DNA from: Brassica napus
Lineage: Eukaryota; Streptophyta; Magnoliopsida; Brassicales; Brassicaceae
Assembly: GCF_020379485.1 (NCBI RefSeq)
Contig: NC_063448.1
Coordinates: 7,215,726-7,279,725 of the forward strand
Reading direction: 5' to 3'
Length of the DNA: 64,000 nt
Shown: in pieces, positions 1 through 11,591 of the stretch
Layout of the letters: every line of letters begins with the position of its first letter
How positions within the stretch are numbered: position 1 is the stretch's first letter
The notes under the pieces: model-generated
Told to the model about the DNA's origin: nothing
Database searches by the model: none
Seen by the model: only the letters and a program-made list of their open reading frames with translations
Translations under genes and position numbers: made by a program

Positions 1-391
1 AATTCGACGAGTCGGCTCTTGTTCCAGAAGAACAGTTCCTTGCTCAGCATCCGGTAATGTTTTCTATAAACCCTTCAATCCTTTTCTTTTGTCTGAGTTG
101 TGTCTTACATAATTTTGTTTTAAATGTATGCAGGGTTCTGCTACGATCAGGGTCTCTGTTCCAAACGTGGATGATGGGCAGGTCATTGAGATCACGGTGC
201 AGTCATTATCCGAAAACGTGGGAAGTTTGAAAGAGAAGATAGCTGGTGAAACACAGATTCCAGCAAACAAACAGAAGTTGAGTGGAAAAGCTGGATTCTT
301 AAAGGACAACTTGTCACTTGCACATTACAATGTTGGAGCAGGTGAAATGTTAACACTGTCTTTGAGAGAACGTGGTGGGAGAAAGAGATAG
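1..391 (+). CDS. SF3A1: SF3A1-like splicing factor, 3' end only
   Basis: This is the C-terminal ubiquitin-like domain of splicing factor 3A subunit 1, part of the U2 snRNP that recognises the branch point in the nucleus. Two coding exons are visible. The first, 1-53, ends in the motif PEEQFLAQHP before a GT donor. The second, 134-391, starts GSATIRVSVPN after a CAG acceptor and ends GGRKR then TAG. The ubiquitin-like fold shows as a beta-strand start (TIRVSVPN), a helix (VGSLKEKIA) and the closing LTLSLRERGGRKR, whose basic RGGRKR tail is typical of SF3A1 and is used for RNA contact in the human protein. The rest of the gene lies left of the window. The position next to an NHX8-like gene matches Arabidopsis At1g14650. 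The identification is strong; the gene is partial because of the window edge, not decay. Confidence 0.9.
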
Positions 392-1968
392 AGAGTCAGC
401 TGGTGGATGCAGAGAAATGCTTTATAATTCTACTTTAGATATTTTCAAAACTTGGTGGCCAAAACTATATGTACTGCTATCTTTTTCGCACATCCTTACT
501 CTTTGGCCATTGCCTCTAGTATCTGTTGAAGTTTTAGATTGAAGAGGAAAGATTATTATAGACTTGAGTTCGTTTTGCAGCTAGTTCTGAGGTAACGTTT
601 TGGCAAACTCCTCTTTACCGTCTGATACTTTGTTCTGCATTTGCCTTGATCATGCGTCTTCCTACTATGGTACACACGATATTATTGATATTACAATACT
701 GAAACATATAGCATGGCTAATTACCAGCATAAGCTCTCAAAACCAAACTCTTGCTTTTAACCATGGTACTATTTTTACTTGCTTCACTTCGATTGTATCA
801 AACAACGTTACAATAGATGAGACATGTCTGAAACAATATGAAACATTAATAGAAAATAAAACAGACTTTAAGTTTCTATAATGAGATTTACGACTACACA
901 AAAAAAATAAAGTAAACACTACAGTGGCCTATACATAACTACTACAACATTTTTGAAGTGCCCTCTGGATGACTCTGAAACCATCTTGTATCGTATGGGT
1001 CGTCGACTCTTTATCAAGAAGCAAGTTGAAAGAAGAAAACAGAGAGTTGGGTTTCATCCTTATTTGGTTGATCCTAATATATAATAAAGTTTCCCTAATG
1101 CTTGATGATTTGAAGAGAAGGTGTGACAAAAGAAGATGATCGGACGCGAGACTGTCTACTTCTCCGGGAAGAGAACCAAAGACAAGAAGAGAAAACAACT
1201 CTCAAAACTCTTCTCAGGACTTCTCCTCTCTTTGGGACTAGACTAGATTCTCTTCCAGCCATTTCTTTTTTTCTTTCTGCTCGGTTTATGTCGGTTTGAT
1301 TTGGTTTAGTAGTAGTGAGGAGATATGTGTCTGCAAGCTGGAACTGCCGACGTCACTCTAATATAGGAATTAGGAAGCGTTGTAACGATATACAGTGACC
1401 GCGTTAAAATTCTCAATACGCGTTGGCTCGTTCTTATTTTTCTTCATTTCATACAAATTCATTTATGATTTTGGAAATTTGTATATAAATATGGTCTCAA
1501 TATATGTTGCATAAAAGTGATTAATAATAGGTTTACTTTTGAATAGTTACTGTTCATAGTTTGAAGTGGTCCTAGACTCTCTTCTTTCTGTGGTACCAAG
1601 TTAACGCGTTTTTAGTTTTGTTATTGATATTGATATTAATTTCCTTGAGTCCCAATTAAACCATAATAGCTTAAATTTATTTACTTACTTTTTGCCTCTC
1701 AAATTTATTCAATAACTATTTTACAATTTCCCCTTGAAAATGTATTTTCTCTACAAGTAAAACTATATGCATGAACTCGGATCCTGAAACTAGCAAAAAA
1801 AAGAAGTAAAAAGTAAAGAACGAGTTCCTGACCCGCTCATGAAACTGAGTCTCCTCGAGTTGATTCTGACAAGAAGAGTCTGAATTGAAATCTTGAAACC
1901 AACAGGATAGGTTCATGAGTCTGTCTCGTCCATGTCCAAAAGCTCCTTGAAGCTGGAGCTAACATTGC
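392..1968. other. 3' UTR and intergenic spacer
   Basis: This stretch holds the 3' UTR of the SF3A1-like gene and then intergenic DNA up to the convergent NHX8-like gene. Short open frames exist on both strands (for example at 600-881 and 929-1198) but none shows a domain I recognise, splice context or coding-like composition. I see no clear transposon ends. Confidence 0.5.
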
Positions 1969-4900
1969 TCAGAGAGGTCTCAATAAGGGATTGGTGGTGA
2001 TCAAATCGTTTGCATTTGGAAGTGTTAGTAAAGGAGGATTTCTCAGGAGCTTCTTCAAGTCAGACTGAAGAATTAAGAGACAAAAATATAAAGAACAGCG
2101 AGGACAAAATTTTACCAAAAAAAAAAAAAAAAACAGTGAGGACAAAAGAATCTAAACAATAGTGTGGGTACCGTACCAGGACAGCGTCATGAAGATGAGA
2201 AACCTCTTTTCCTTGTAACAGTCCAACCTTCTCAAGGTTTTTGATATACCCATTTAGATGATTCAGCACGTAATGTGTTACTTGTCTTGTTTTCAAAGCA
2301 TTCAAAACCTGGACGCTCACAAGTTAGATGTAATATAAGCATATATATGTATAAACTAATACCTGACGTATTTCATGGGTTTCAAGAAAAATAAATATGG
2401 TTTCAAACCTGAGGAAATGAATCACGGACATCTTCCAAGAACTGTTTTGCTTCTTCTCCTTCCACCTCACTTTCATTGATTACAAAAGAAGCAATGTCAC
2501 TGTTACCTGCGCCAAGGAAACAAATATGACTGAGAAAATGACGAAGCAAACGGTAATGTTTTAGTCTTTGTTTCTGAATTGTTACGCAGAGTCTCAACGA
2601 ATACTAACATAGAGATATAACAAAACAGGGTGATGCATACCTAGAAAGCCATGCAATTGCTGTCGCGCAATCCTATGGGCACGGAGAAATGCAGAGGAAA
2701 TGTAGCAAGCAGATTCGAGTCTTTCAACGATTAAATAACTGACCAACTTGCGGGGGATGATTCTTGATTGAAGAAACTTGTAATACTTTGGGAAACGAAC
2801 ACACGGTTTCAAACCTCTCCAGTCGCATAAAGACTCTGTAGAAACAAGGTCGAGTGCCTCATCTACTGATTGCATCAAAACGTTGGCAGTACCTTGTGTG
2901 ATTCTCCCATCATCAAGCATCTCCCAGTAAGCTGCCTGGACACCTGATACATGTGCAAGAGTCTCAAATCGATAGCTAGCTAAATAGTTTGACAACAAGA
3001 AGATTCATGTAGGCATTGTGAAATACCATTTAAGAAGCGTATACGTATGTCCATTATATTCCTTGGGTCAACATTGCCAGCCTCACACCCATCATGAGGA
3101 TTAACTTGTTCCCCTTGTAATTTTTTCAAACTTGGAATATGTCCTAAAACTGTATGCCAATCAGCAGATCCAAGCTCCTCGTCATCTCCTAGATTTTCAA
3201 AAGCTTTGAAGGCGGTGTTCATCATTTCAAACTTTGTATACTCCAGTATTCTTTTCTGCCAACAGGGAAAACACAAAGAGGGGAAACACACAATCATTAT
3301 ATTCCGGTAGCAGTAGTTTCAAAACACTACATTTTAACGAATCAGAAACAATCCGAATCAGGTTGAATCCAAACACACACAAAACGTACGACAATATACA
3401 CACACTGATGGAAAGATGCAGTCACTTGTGTATGTATAAGCACAAACACAAATGATCAAAAGTTCAATCAACTACCAGAGTGAGATCGCAAACATTAGCA
3501 TCTAAATTTTGAAAAGTAGCATTACAAGAGAACATATGATTAAAATCCATACCTTGGTGCCCGTTAAAGTGTTCATGCGAAGAAGGTGCAAGAGGAATTG
3601 GGTAGTGGATCCATTAACAACCAAAGTTAGGAACACAATCCCACCAGTAAAGAACAGAAACTGCAAAACAGCTGCAACCTCAAGATAACCAAAAAACAAA
3701 AAAAAAAAAAAAATCCCAAAAATAAAAATAAAATTTAAACCTCACCCTTGTTCCCGTCTCCGAACTAATATACGAATTGCCACTTGATTGCTGAAATTTA
3801 TGACAGAGAGCCATAGTGTGTCAAAGCTAAGGAACTGATGGCATGAGTATAAAGGACAGCAAAAAGAGACAACTAGATATATAAGTTCTTGCAAGAACAA
3901 AATGTATCATTTATAACAGAACTCACTTTTACAGATAGAGCGAGTGATAGGGACACAGCACCCCTTAATCCAGACCACGTGAGTATGATGGATTCCTTCC
4001 AATCTAAGCCGTAGCCAAAACGACGTAGCAATGGGTACAGAATCCCAACCATTGCACAGCGGGATAGTTGGACATACAAGTATAAGAGGAAAAGAAAGCC
4101 CCACGAGGCTCCTGGTAAGAAAAGGCTAATGAGTCATGAGTGTTCCTTGGAACAAATATTATGTAAAAAAAAAGAGGAATTTAATGCAGGGATAATATCA
4201 GGAACAAGTGATGCATTTAGGAAAAAATAGACGTTATTTACGTTCAGTGACAATTAGAGATATACTACATCAAACTCTAGGTGAAAACCTTTGTTTCTAT
4301 CTCGTGAAAACAGAACAAAAACTAAATCCGGAACATCAAATGTGAAAGGCACCTTCGTAAGTTATTTTCCGACTGCTAAAGTCGCCTACAGCAATAATAA
4401 CACCACTGCAATTCACAAGAGAAACAAATCCAATGTAATTGTATCAACCAGCTAAACATTGACAGCACTATAGCAAGAGTTCATAACGATTCCAGATACA
4501 TTTACCTGAGTATAAAAACTAATGTGTTTGCAATATAAGCGACCATTTCCCTACAAAATCAAGAAGACTGTCATATACTTACATATAAACTTAATATAAT
4601 TTCCTTACTAATGATAAACTAAAGAACTCTGAGTTGTAAAATACCAGAAGTGATGCAAACTCTGGTAGCTGTCACCCTTAAATGCTGTCCTTGCAAATGC
4701 AGCGAAAAACCTATTACAATTATTTATTCCAAAAGTTACTTTTTAATACAAAAAAAAAAATGAAAGAAGGGATAATTCACCACGACTTACATCCCCAAAG
4801 TCATCACAGTCAAAATTCCAGTAACTCCAGCCCACTCTTGAGCCTGCACATGGTAGAAAATTCTCAGGATTTCTAGAGATATAGGATTATCTCATTGAGA

Positions 4901-5814
4901 TTAACGTGTGGAGAAGAGACCATACAGTGTAATACGCGAAATAGCTAACTGAAAGCGTTACAGTGATCTGAACCACTATGTCATTAAACACGAATCTAAG
5001 CCAAAAAACTGATGTAATGCCAAACGCTACACCAATGCCTACACTAAAACAAAAAGAACCAAACAACATAATCTGAGAAAATAGCAATGACATACAAATC
5101 TAATAAAGGGAAAAAGAATTCATACGCTCCAAACAAGTTTTGAGCAAGAAATTTGATTATGAAACCCCAATCAGAGGTACTCCCCATCACCATCTTCAAG
5201 AATAACTGGAAGATCACAACTGATACCCTGAATTTATAAAAAAATTTAGCATAAAAGACATACAGTCACCTTTAGATTGGGCACGTTTGAGATGATTACC
5301 CGTCATTCATCAAGGACTCCCCGTCAATTATAGTGGTCATCTTCTTACTAGCACCAAGCTCCTTCAGCAAAGCAACAACAGCCACAGGGTCGGTAGCACC
5401 TAAAAGTGCTCCAAGCAACAATGAAGTTTTCCAATCCCAGTTATATGGAAAAGTGAGCTGCAGGTAACACAACACAATTACAACGTAATGGACTAGATAG
5501 TCATAGTTCACGGTCTCCATATCAAACGCATACATTACCTTCAAAAGAGAACCAATCCAAAACGTGGAAATCAAAACACCAGGGCCAGCAAGCAGAACCA
5601 TTTGTCCAAGACATCTCTGCAAAGTGATATAGACAATCATCAATCAAATAGCAAGAACCAAAAACACCAAAAACAAAAGTAGCTCAAAACCACAGACTTT
5701 ACATATAAGATAGGAAAAAAACCTTGATCTGGTGTACATCCATGGAGAATGAGCTCTCAAAAAGAAGAGCAGGGAGAAAAACAGCCAAAAGTAGGTCAGG
5801 GTTAATATCATTCC
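1969..5814 (-). pseudogene. NHX8: NHX8/SOS1-like Na+(Li+)/H+ antiporter, truncated at both ends
   Basis: About 17 exons of a plasma-membrane CPA1 cation/proton antiporter can be followed on the minus strand. The first visible exon (about 5720-5814) reads DINPDLLLAVFLPALLFESS, and the next ones give RCLGQMVLLAGPGVL (near 5600), GATDPVAVVALLKELGASKK (near 5370), which holds the ATDP ion-binding motif, EWAGVTGILTVMTLGM (near 4815), GLDWKESIILTWSGLRGAV (near 4000) and KRILEYTKFEMM (near 3230). The later cytoplasmic exons at 2642-2940, 2410-2508 and 2179-2310 are also open. The first visible exon has an intact CAG acceptor, but I find no exon with the N-terminal membrane helices upstream; MITEs begin 14 bases away. 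At the other end the frame runs LKKLLRNPP and stops at 1969-1971, earlier than the family's cytoplasmic tail. Internal exons look undamaged, so loss may be recent, or a novel first exon may exist. Synteny matches At1g14660. Confidence 0.75.
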
Positions 5815-5827
5815 CTGTATAAAAGAA

Positions 5828-6053
5828 TTGGTCGGTCTATTTTAATGCATTTGAAAATCTAAACTAAATCTAATGTTATTGATTATATGATTTTAACATA
5901 CTTGTTGAAATCAAGTGTTATTGGTTTTATGATTTATAAATTCTAATATAAATCAAGTGCAATTCAATCATACGGATTTATTAATAGATTTGATTTTATA
6001 ATGGATCTGAATGGATTTATATAAATTTCTTTGTTAAAAATACAAAGACTCCT
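5828..6053 (-). mobile_element. MITE, truncated copy of the 53.6 kb family
   Basis: From ATTGGTCGGTCTATTTTAAT at 5828 this stretch aligns, in reverse orientation, with most of the element at 53616-53943, sharing segments such as AAATCAAGTG, TAATGGAT, TGAATGGATTTAT and AAAATACAAAGACTC. It stops abruptly at 6053 where the next TIR element begins, so it was truncated by, or inserted beside, that element. It starts only 14 bases upstream of the first intact splice acceptor of the NHX8-like gene. Confidence 0.6.
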
Positions 6054-6054
6054 G

Positions 6055-6614
6055 GGGGTGTATTCAACTGAGAGTTTTTGGTGATTTGTATTAAAATGAC
6101 AAATCCACTGTTATTCAAACATAGATTTTAAAAACTCATTTAAAATCCACTGTTATTGAACTTAAGAGCATGATTATTGGGAGGTTCTTAGGATTGGGGT
6201 TCTTAGCGGAATATAAGAACCCGTCTCTTAACTTTTAACTAAAAAAAGCTAAGAACGGGTTCTTAAATAAGAGTTTTAAGAGCCGGTTCTTAACTTTTTT
6301 TAGTTAAAAGTTAAGAGACGGGTTTTTATATTCCGCTAAGAACTTCACTCTAAGAACCTCCAATAATCATGCTCTAACATTCCATAGAGTACTATAAAAT
6401 CCATATTTTAAGTTGTGGAGTTTAAAAGTTTTCAAGTGATTAGGGTGTTTGGGTGGAGTTTCTTAGTTAAAAAAAATAAAACCCAAATCTCATGGTTTTA
6501 GATTAGATCCTAGAGTAGTTTAACAAAAATCACCTAAATCTCTGCAACTTATTGAAATCATCTAAAACTCCACCAAAAATCAAATCAGTTCAAATGTTAT
6601 ATTGAATACACCCC
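6055..6614. mobile_element. TIR element with GGGGTGTATTCAA ends
   Basis: The two ends are inverted copies: GGGGTGTATTCAA at 6055 and TTGAATACACCCC ending at 6614. The interior is AT-rich and non-coding and is interrupted by a Tourist-type element at 6166-6374. I cannot define a convincing target-site duplication, so the superfamily (hAT or Mutator most likely) is open. Confidence 0.6.
6166..6374. mobile_element. Tourist/Harbinger-type MITE, copy 1 (hairpin)
   Basis: A 209-base near-palindrome with terminal inverted repeats GAGCATGATTATTGG and CCAATAATCATGCTC, flanked by TAA on both sides (6163-6165 and 6375-6377). The 3-base TWA target duplication is the mark of the PIF/Harbinger superfamily. 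The two arms carry GGTTCTTA and TTAACTTTTAACTAAA blocks that would pair along nearly the whole length. It is nested inside the 6055-6614 element. A relative lies at 37903-38120. Confidence 0.85.
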
Positions 6615-7206
6615 TCTCAATAACAGTCATTGTCAAAACGTTTGTCTATAGGACAAACTTTGACTTTTCTTAAACTGCACCAAATCACAAAAGCCATCTT
6701 GTAAAACTCAATTCTTCAAATCGTTAGAAAACTTTGCCCAAGATCAATATAGCAAAGATTGACTTCTTAAAGATATAAAGATTGAGAATGACCGGAAAGG
6801 AAGAAGAAAACTTTAGAGACAAGAGGGAATAAAATCTTTCAGGTACGAGAGATGAAGCTTGATAGAGACTGTATTATTTTTTAAAATCAAATTCAATCGA
6901 AAAAGGAGAAAGAACACATAAGATCAGCTTCGATTGAAATTGATTACACTACAAAATCGCCAAAGCGAAGAGGAAGATCGCCTACGCGAATATTTATTGA
7001 CCAAAAACTATAAACAAACAAAAAAGAGAAGTTCTCAAATCCTCTGAAAGATCAAAGTGTGTTGAGAGGATTTGAGAGAGAATTCTCTCTCCCGAAGTAG
7101 AGAGAGAAACTATAGGTTTTAGTTTTCTATCAAATCATTATAACCAATTCAAACTAAATTGGAAAAATACACTTTTGATTTGGCTTTTTATATACGAGAC
7201 AATAAC

Positions 7207-7320
7207 TTTTTTTTTTTTTTTTTTTTTTGGTCACTGGGTGCTCTCTGGAATCCCGGAGGAGTCGAATCCGTGTGCCTTGGGATCCAGTTCACTCTAGTGT
7301 TTTACCACTAGGCTATTCTG
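7207..7320 (-). mobile_element. Short tRNA-derived SINE with perfect target duplication
   Basis: On the minus strand a tRNA-like head (A box region CTAGTGGTAAAACACTAG, B box region GGATTCGACTCC) is followed by a 22-base A tail, seen as T at 7207-7228. The 15-base direct repeat ATACGAGACAATAAC flanks it perfectly at 7192-7206 and 7321-7335. Tail plus target duplication show LINE-mediated insertion; the perfect repeats mean it is fairly recent. Confidence 0.85.
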
Positions 7321-8419
7321 ATACGAGACAATAACCTATTTCTTACTCTTTCTAATCCATTGATGGTGTACCTTATTCATTTCACCATTTCCATTACACT
7401 AATGATGGAGCTTGCTCACATTTTAATAATATTTATTTATTAAATGGTTTTAACATTTTACAACACTACAATTTTTATTGATATATAATGATGAATACAA
7501 ATATTGGTCTCTTCGATAAATCGTCGTTATTAAATAGTTAATGTATTACATCTTATTTTAGTTATTTTTAATACTTCATATATGCATAAAAAGAAATTAA
7601 GTTTTACGGCTGACACAAATCACCAAAACCAAATAGACAACATCAAGTGTATAATAACGAAAGGGGATTAAGTTTTATGCTCTCGATTTGTTTACTATTG
7701 ACTCTCCAAAAGTGATTTCATTTTCTACCTCTATAAAATTGTGCTTTCGTTCCCATCTTTGTTTTCATTAATATGAATTAAGTTTCTTTTTTTTAATTTC
7801 TTTTATGAATTCGGTGAATTACATAAGTGTCAATTTAAAAAAAAAATAGACATCTGTAAAAATTAGTTTCACTCCAAATATATATCTAAGACCCAAAATT
7901 TTGAAAAAAAATCATTGGAAAACTATATTAACAGGTTAGTATTCAAATCTAATATATCAAGTTGTTATACAAAGTGCATACACGAAATATAAATGTATGT
8001 CAAGTATGTATTCACCAGCTCGGTCTAATCATCTAATTCAAAAACAAAAAAAAAACAAATTACTTATTTCACCAGTTCGGGTAATATCTGAATTCAAACG
8101 GATAATATCCGAAGATAACCAAACATAAATATACTTTACCCTATATTTCTAGTTTACTTCTCTCATTTTATTCAAAATATTTACATTAATAGTGCTTATT
8201 GCTCAAAATTAGATAATATACATATAACTATTTGCTACTCACTTAAAATACATATCAAACTCTTGTTTATTGCATTAAAAAAAGTTGCATCTAAAATTTC
8301 AAAATAAAAACTAAATACTAAATTAGTGTCTTCCTAACCTTTTAAAAATTAGAAAACGAGTTAACTTAAAATATATTTTAAATACAAAAACTTAAACAAT
8401 GAATCATTTATTTACTTTT

Positions 8420-8556
8420 TCTTCAAAATTTAAATATCCGAACCCAATCCAAAATATCTGAACCCGAACATAAAATACCCGAACCCGACTCAAAATATAG
8501 AAATACCCGAAATACCCGATACGAACCCAAACATGTATCTGAACGCCCACCCCTAC
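8420..8556 (-). mobile_element. hAT-like remnant rich in CCCGAAC repeats
   Basis: Arrays of ACCCGAA/CCGAACCC end in GAACGCCCACCCCTA at about 8553, a terminus I know from non-autonomous hAT elements in Brassicaceae (TAGGGGTGGGCGTTC on the other strand). A related end, GAACACCCACCCCTAG, occurs at about 36127-36142. The opposite terminus is not recognisable, so this is a remnant. Confidence 0.5.
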
Positions 8557-9703
8557 GATATATGATCATTTGTATCTTGTTTGAACAAAAAAAGTTAAAC
8601 CATTGATCACACAATTTTCAATGTGAGATTTTTACCATTTTTAGTAATTTATAGTTTTTTTTGAAAAATTCAAAATATAACATACAAGAAAAAATTTAAT
8701 ATTTTTTATTATATGCTTAATGTGATTTTTTAATTTTTTTTTTAATAGTATAAAATTAAACAAAAAAAAAAGGTTAGAAAAATTGTTATCAAATATGTAT
8801 TATTCATTATCATTAATTGTCATGTATATGTTAACAATATTATGTAATTCTGTAGCTTTTATTTTTTTGTATACTACTAACTAATTTGATATTTAGTTTA
8901 ATAAAAACCATAGTATATGTTTATATGTGCCAACTTATTTTTCTAACAATTCTGAAAATCATTTTCGTGATGACATGTGACTACGAAAATATGTTGTCAT
9001 GTTCCAGGATTAATATACATGAGATATATTGTTGGTTGGTCTAATGGCACAAAACCTTTATGTTTGCTCACAAGTGTCAACCCACATTTGGTCCATTTCC
9101 ATGGGGTTAAAGAACGTATAATGTTGGTACTTGGTTGGTCTACTGGCACTACACCTTTCGAACATGCATATTTAAACAAAAAAAAAAATCATTTGCATTG
9201 ATTCATTAACTCATCCACACCAACTAGCAGGCTGTTCATTAGGACGGTAGAAATATTGTAATTTCTCACAGCCCCTGGTTTTTGTAATAGTCGAAAACCT
9301 TCAAATATTCATGCAGCATAGAACGATGCACGTTCTCTAGCAATGAAAATATGTGTTTAGATTGTTTAATGAGTTTCTAATGATTCGATTATATGACGTG
9401 GGATCATGCAAAGTAATCAATTTAAGTACAATGCACGTATAGTACTATATATTAAAAGGACTTGATCATTGGATTCATACTGATTCCTTCGAATTGCAAC
9501 AAATAAAAAAGTTGTTATCACGTAACATCAACGGGCATTGCTCATCTTCCCCTTTTTTTGTCAACTTCATTGCTCATCTTCCCTACAGTTACAAAATATT
9601 AAAAAGTTAGCCAACATTTAGTATGTATAAATTAAAAGTGATTTATTTACTTACTAAACTAAAATAGGTTTGGCAAAAAATAATGATTTCGCCCACTTGT
9701 GAG

Positions 9704-10274
9704 TAGGCCTGAGACTTTTATCCGAGATCCGGATTCGATCCGAGATTCGATCCGGATCCGATCCGAAAATCCGGATATCCGGAGGGACCAAATCCAGATC
9801 CGGATAGTAAAATGTTGGATCCGTCAAAGCCGGATCCGGATCCGGATATCTTGATTTTTTTAGTCCGGATATCCGGATCTGTAAGTTTTATAAATATCTA
9901 TTTCAAAAATAGTAATATCTATATATAAAAATTAATTTTATTTCATATATTTTCATTTTTATAATAGTATATATATATATTTCATGTAAATTTTGTAATA
10001 TTATACATAGAAATAATTAAAAACATTATATATATTTTTATTTTTAAATTATTGTTAATATTTTGTATATATTAATATTTATTTATTTATTTTAAGGATC
10101 CAAATCCGGATCCGGATATCCGCCGGATATTACAATTTTTAGAAGGATATCCGACACCCGGATATCCGAGAACCTCAGATCCAGATAAAGATAGTAAAAT
10201 TATGGATCCGCCGGATAAGGATCTGGATCCGGATACCTTAAAATTGTCCGGATACCCGATCCGTCTCAGGCCTA
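9704..10274. mobile_element. Non-autonomous hAT element with CCGGAT palindrome arrays
   Basis: Terminal inverted repeats TAGGCCTGAGAC (9704) and GTCTCAGGCCTA (ending 10274) are flanked by a perfect 8-base duplication CTTGTGAG at 9696-9703 and 10275-10282, diagnostic of hAT. Both ends carry dense ATCCGGAT/GGATATCC palindromes (about 9720-9890 and 10095-10265) around an AT-only core. No transposase is present. Confidence 0.85.
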
Positions 10275-10320
10275 CTTGTGAGTGTAGTCTAGGCAATTAT
10301 ATTACTGTAAGAAATTTTGC

Positions 10321-11190
10321 TTTAAAACCAGTGTTTCGAAACCCTACCCGGACCCGTGGTTGAACCGGTAAACTTGGTGACCCAGAAAAAATCCAGTTTG
10401 GATTTTATGGAAAATTCAATATTTAAAAACCCGCAAAGACCCACTAAAACCCAAAACCCGATACAAATTGAACCACCGGTTGAACCAATAAATAATTTTT
10501 ACTTCTTCTTTTTAGTTTTTAGATTATGTTTTATATTTTAAGTTTTCAATTAAAAAGTTCGTTGCTGACAAAAAAAGAAGAGGTTTTCACTTTTCAGTTT
10601 TACATTTGTGATTTTGAGATTTTGATGAAGATTTCACTATGCCACCTGAAGAAAATAAAGTAAACGATGGTAGAGAGAAGCAAAATTAGTTGATGTGATT
10701 TGGTGTTAGTTTATTTCCGTTATTAACAATTTATTACAATGATCTTCTACTTTTATTTTATTTTGAATTTGAAGTTTAATTTATTATTCACATTAGATAT
10801 TTAAATATTTATGAATTTTATATCTTGATTTTTTTAGATGTCATAACTCTTACTTTGTTACAGAAAATTTTAAATAGTCTAAACTCTTTTTTGATATTTT
10901 GTATGTCAAATAAAAATAAAAATATAAAAACTAAAGTTAAGTATTTTCTAAATACTTTTTAAACATAAAATATTTACATATCCAAACTATTATTTTATGT
11001 TGTAAAAAACATTTAGAAAATATTAAACTTTAGTTTTTATATATTTATTTTCATAGCTAACATATTATATTATAATAAATTTTATTTATTTATTAATCCG
11101 CAGTTCACCCGCGGTCGACCCAGTAACCCAGCAACTCGGTAAGTCATTCGGTTCAGTGTCCGGGTCGGGTTTAAAAACATTGTTAAAAAC
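10321..11190. mobile_element. Putative TIR element with GTGTTT..AAACCC..ACCCGGAC ends
   Basis: The left end (CAGTGTTTCGAAACCCTACC, near 10329) and the reverse complement of the right end (AATGTTTTTAAACCCGACCC, near 11160-11182) are similar, and both are followed by GG..GAAC/GACC-rich sequence and then an AT-rich core. This is the pattern of a non-autonomous TIR element. I could not settle the exact ends or a target duplication. Confidence 0.45.
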
Positions 11191-11254
11191 TGTTTAAAAA
11201 TTTTGTAAACCTTTTTCATAAATAAATGAAGGGGAAAAACGGAAAAATTCGAGC

Positions 11255-11475
11255 GGGCCTCGTGGTCCAGTGGTAGTGGATGGGCATTGGATGCAATCAC
11301 ATTCCGGGTTTTATCCTCGTGTTGCGGAAACTAAGTCACATTGTTCTACTCACTACGGCTGCGGGTACGTTCGTATGAAAACTCGGGAGACGGCATGTCG
11401 TGGACTGCACCTTTCACCTGGGGTTAGGTCTATGTATCTGAATTTAACTTTTTTTTCTTTTTTTGAAAAAAAAAG
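11255..11475 (+). mobile_element. tRNA-derived SINE just upstream of the TMN2-like gene
   Basis: CCTCGTGGTCCAGTGGTAGT near 11258 resembles a tRNA A box and CCGGGTTTTATCC near 11304 a weak B box, followed by a tRNA-unrelated body (GGAGACGGCATGTCGTGGAC) and a T/A-rich 3' end. It ends about 115 bases before the TMN2 start codon, so it sits in the promoter or 5' leader. I could not pair a target duplication. Confidence 0.6.
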
Positions 11476-11591
11476 GAGAAGTTATAAACTAGTCGAGTTA
11501 TATTGAGGGTATATAAATATTATTACATCCATTGTTCCATGTCCGAAATAAAAACAGAGAGACTCAGATTTCACGAGGAGAAAAAAACGCA

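Larger units (their letters stand above)
6615..9695. other. AT-rich intergenic DNA with degraded repeats
   Basis: No gene is visible here. The stretch contains a SINE (7207-7320), a hAT-like remnant (8420-8556) and a 50-100 base direct repeat near 9030-9160 (GGTTGGTCTAATGGCACA against GGTTGGTCTACTGGCACT). The rest is AT-rich sequence without recognised ends. Confidence 0.5.

Noticed and set aside
929..1198. Minus-strand frame between SF3A1 and the NHX8-like gene
   Set aside because: No recognisable domain, no splice signals, and composition like 3' flanking DNA.
11255..11340. A functional tRNA gene
   Set aside because: The A and B box-like parts are present, but the cloverleaf cannot be closed, the B box is poor, and a SINE body with an A/T tail follows.
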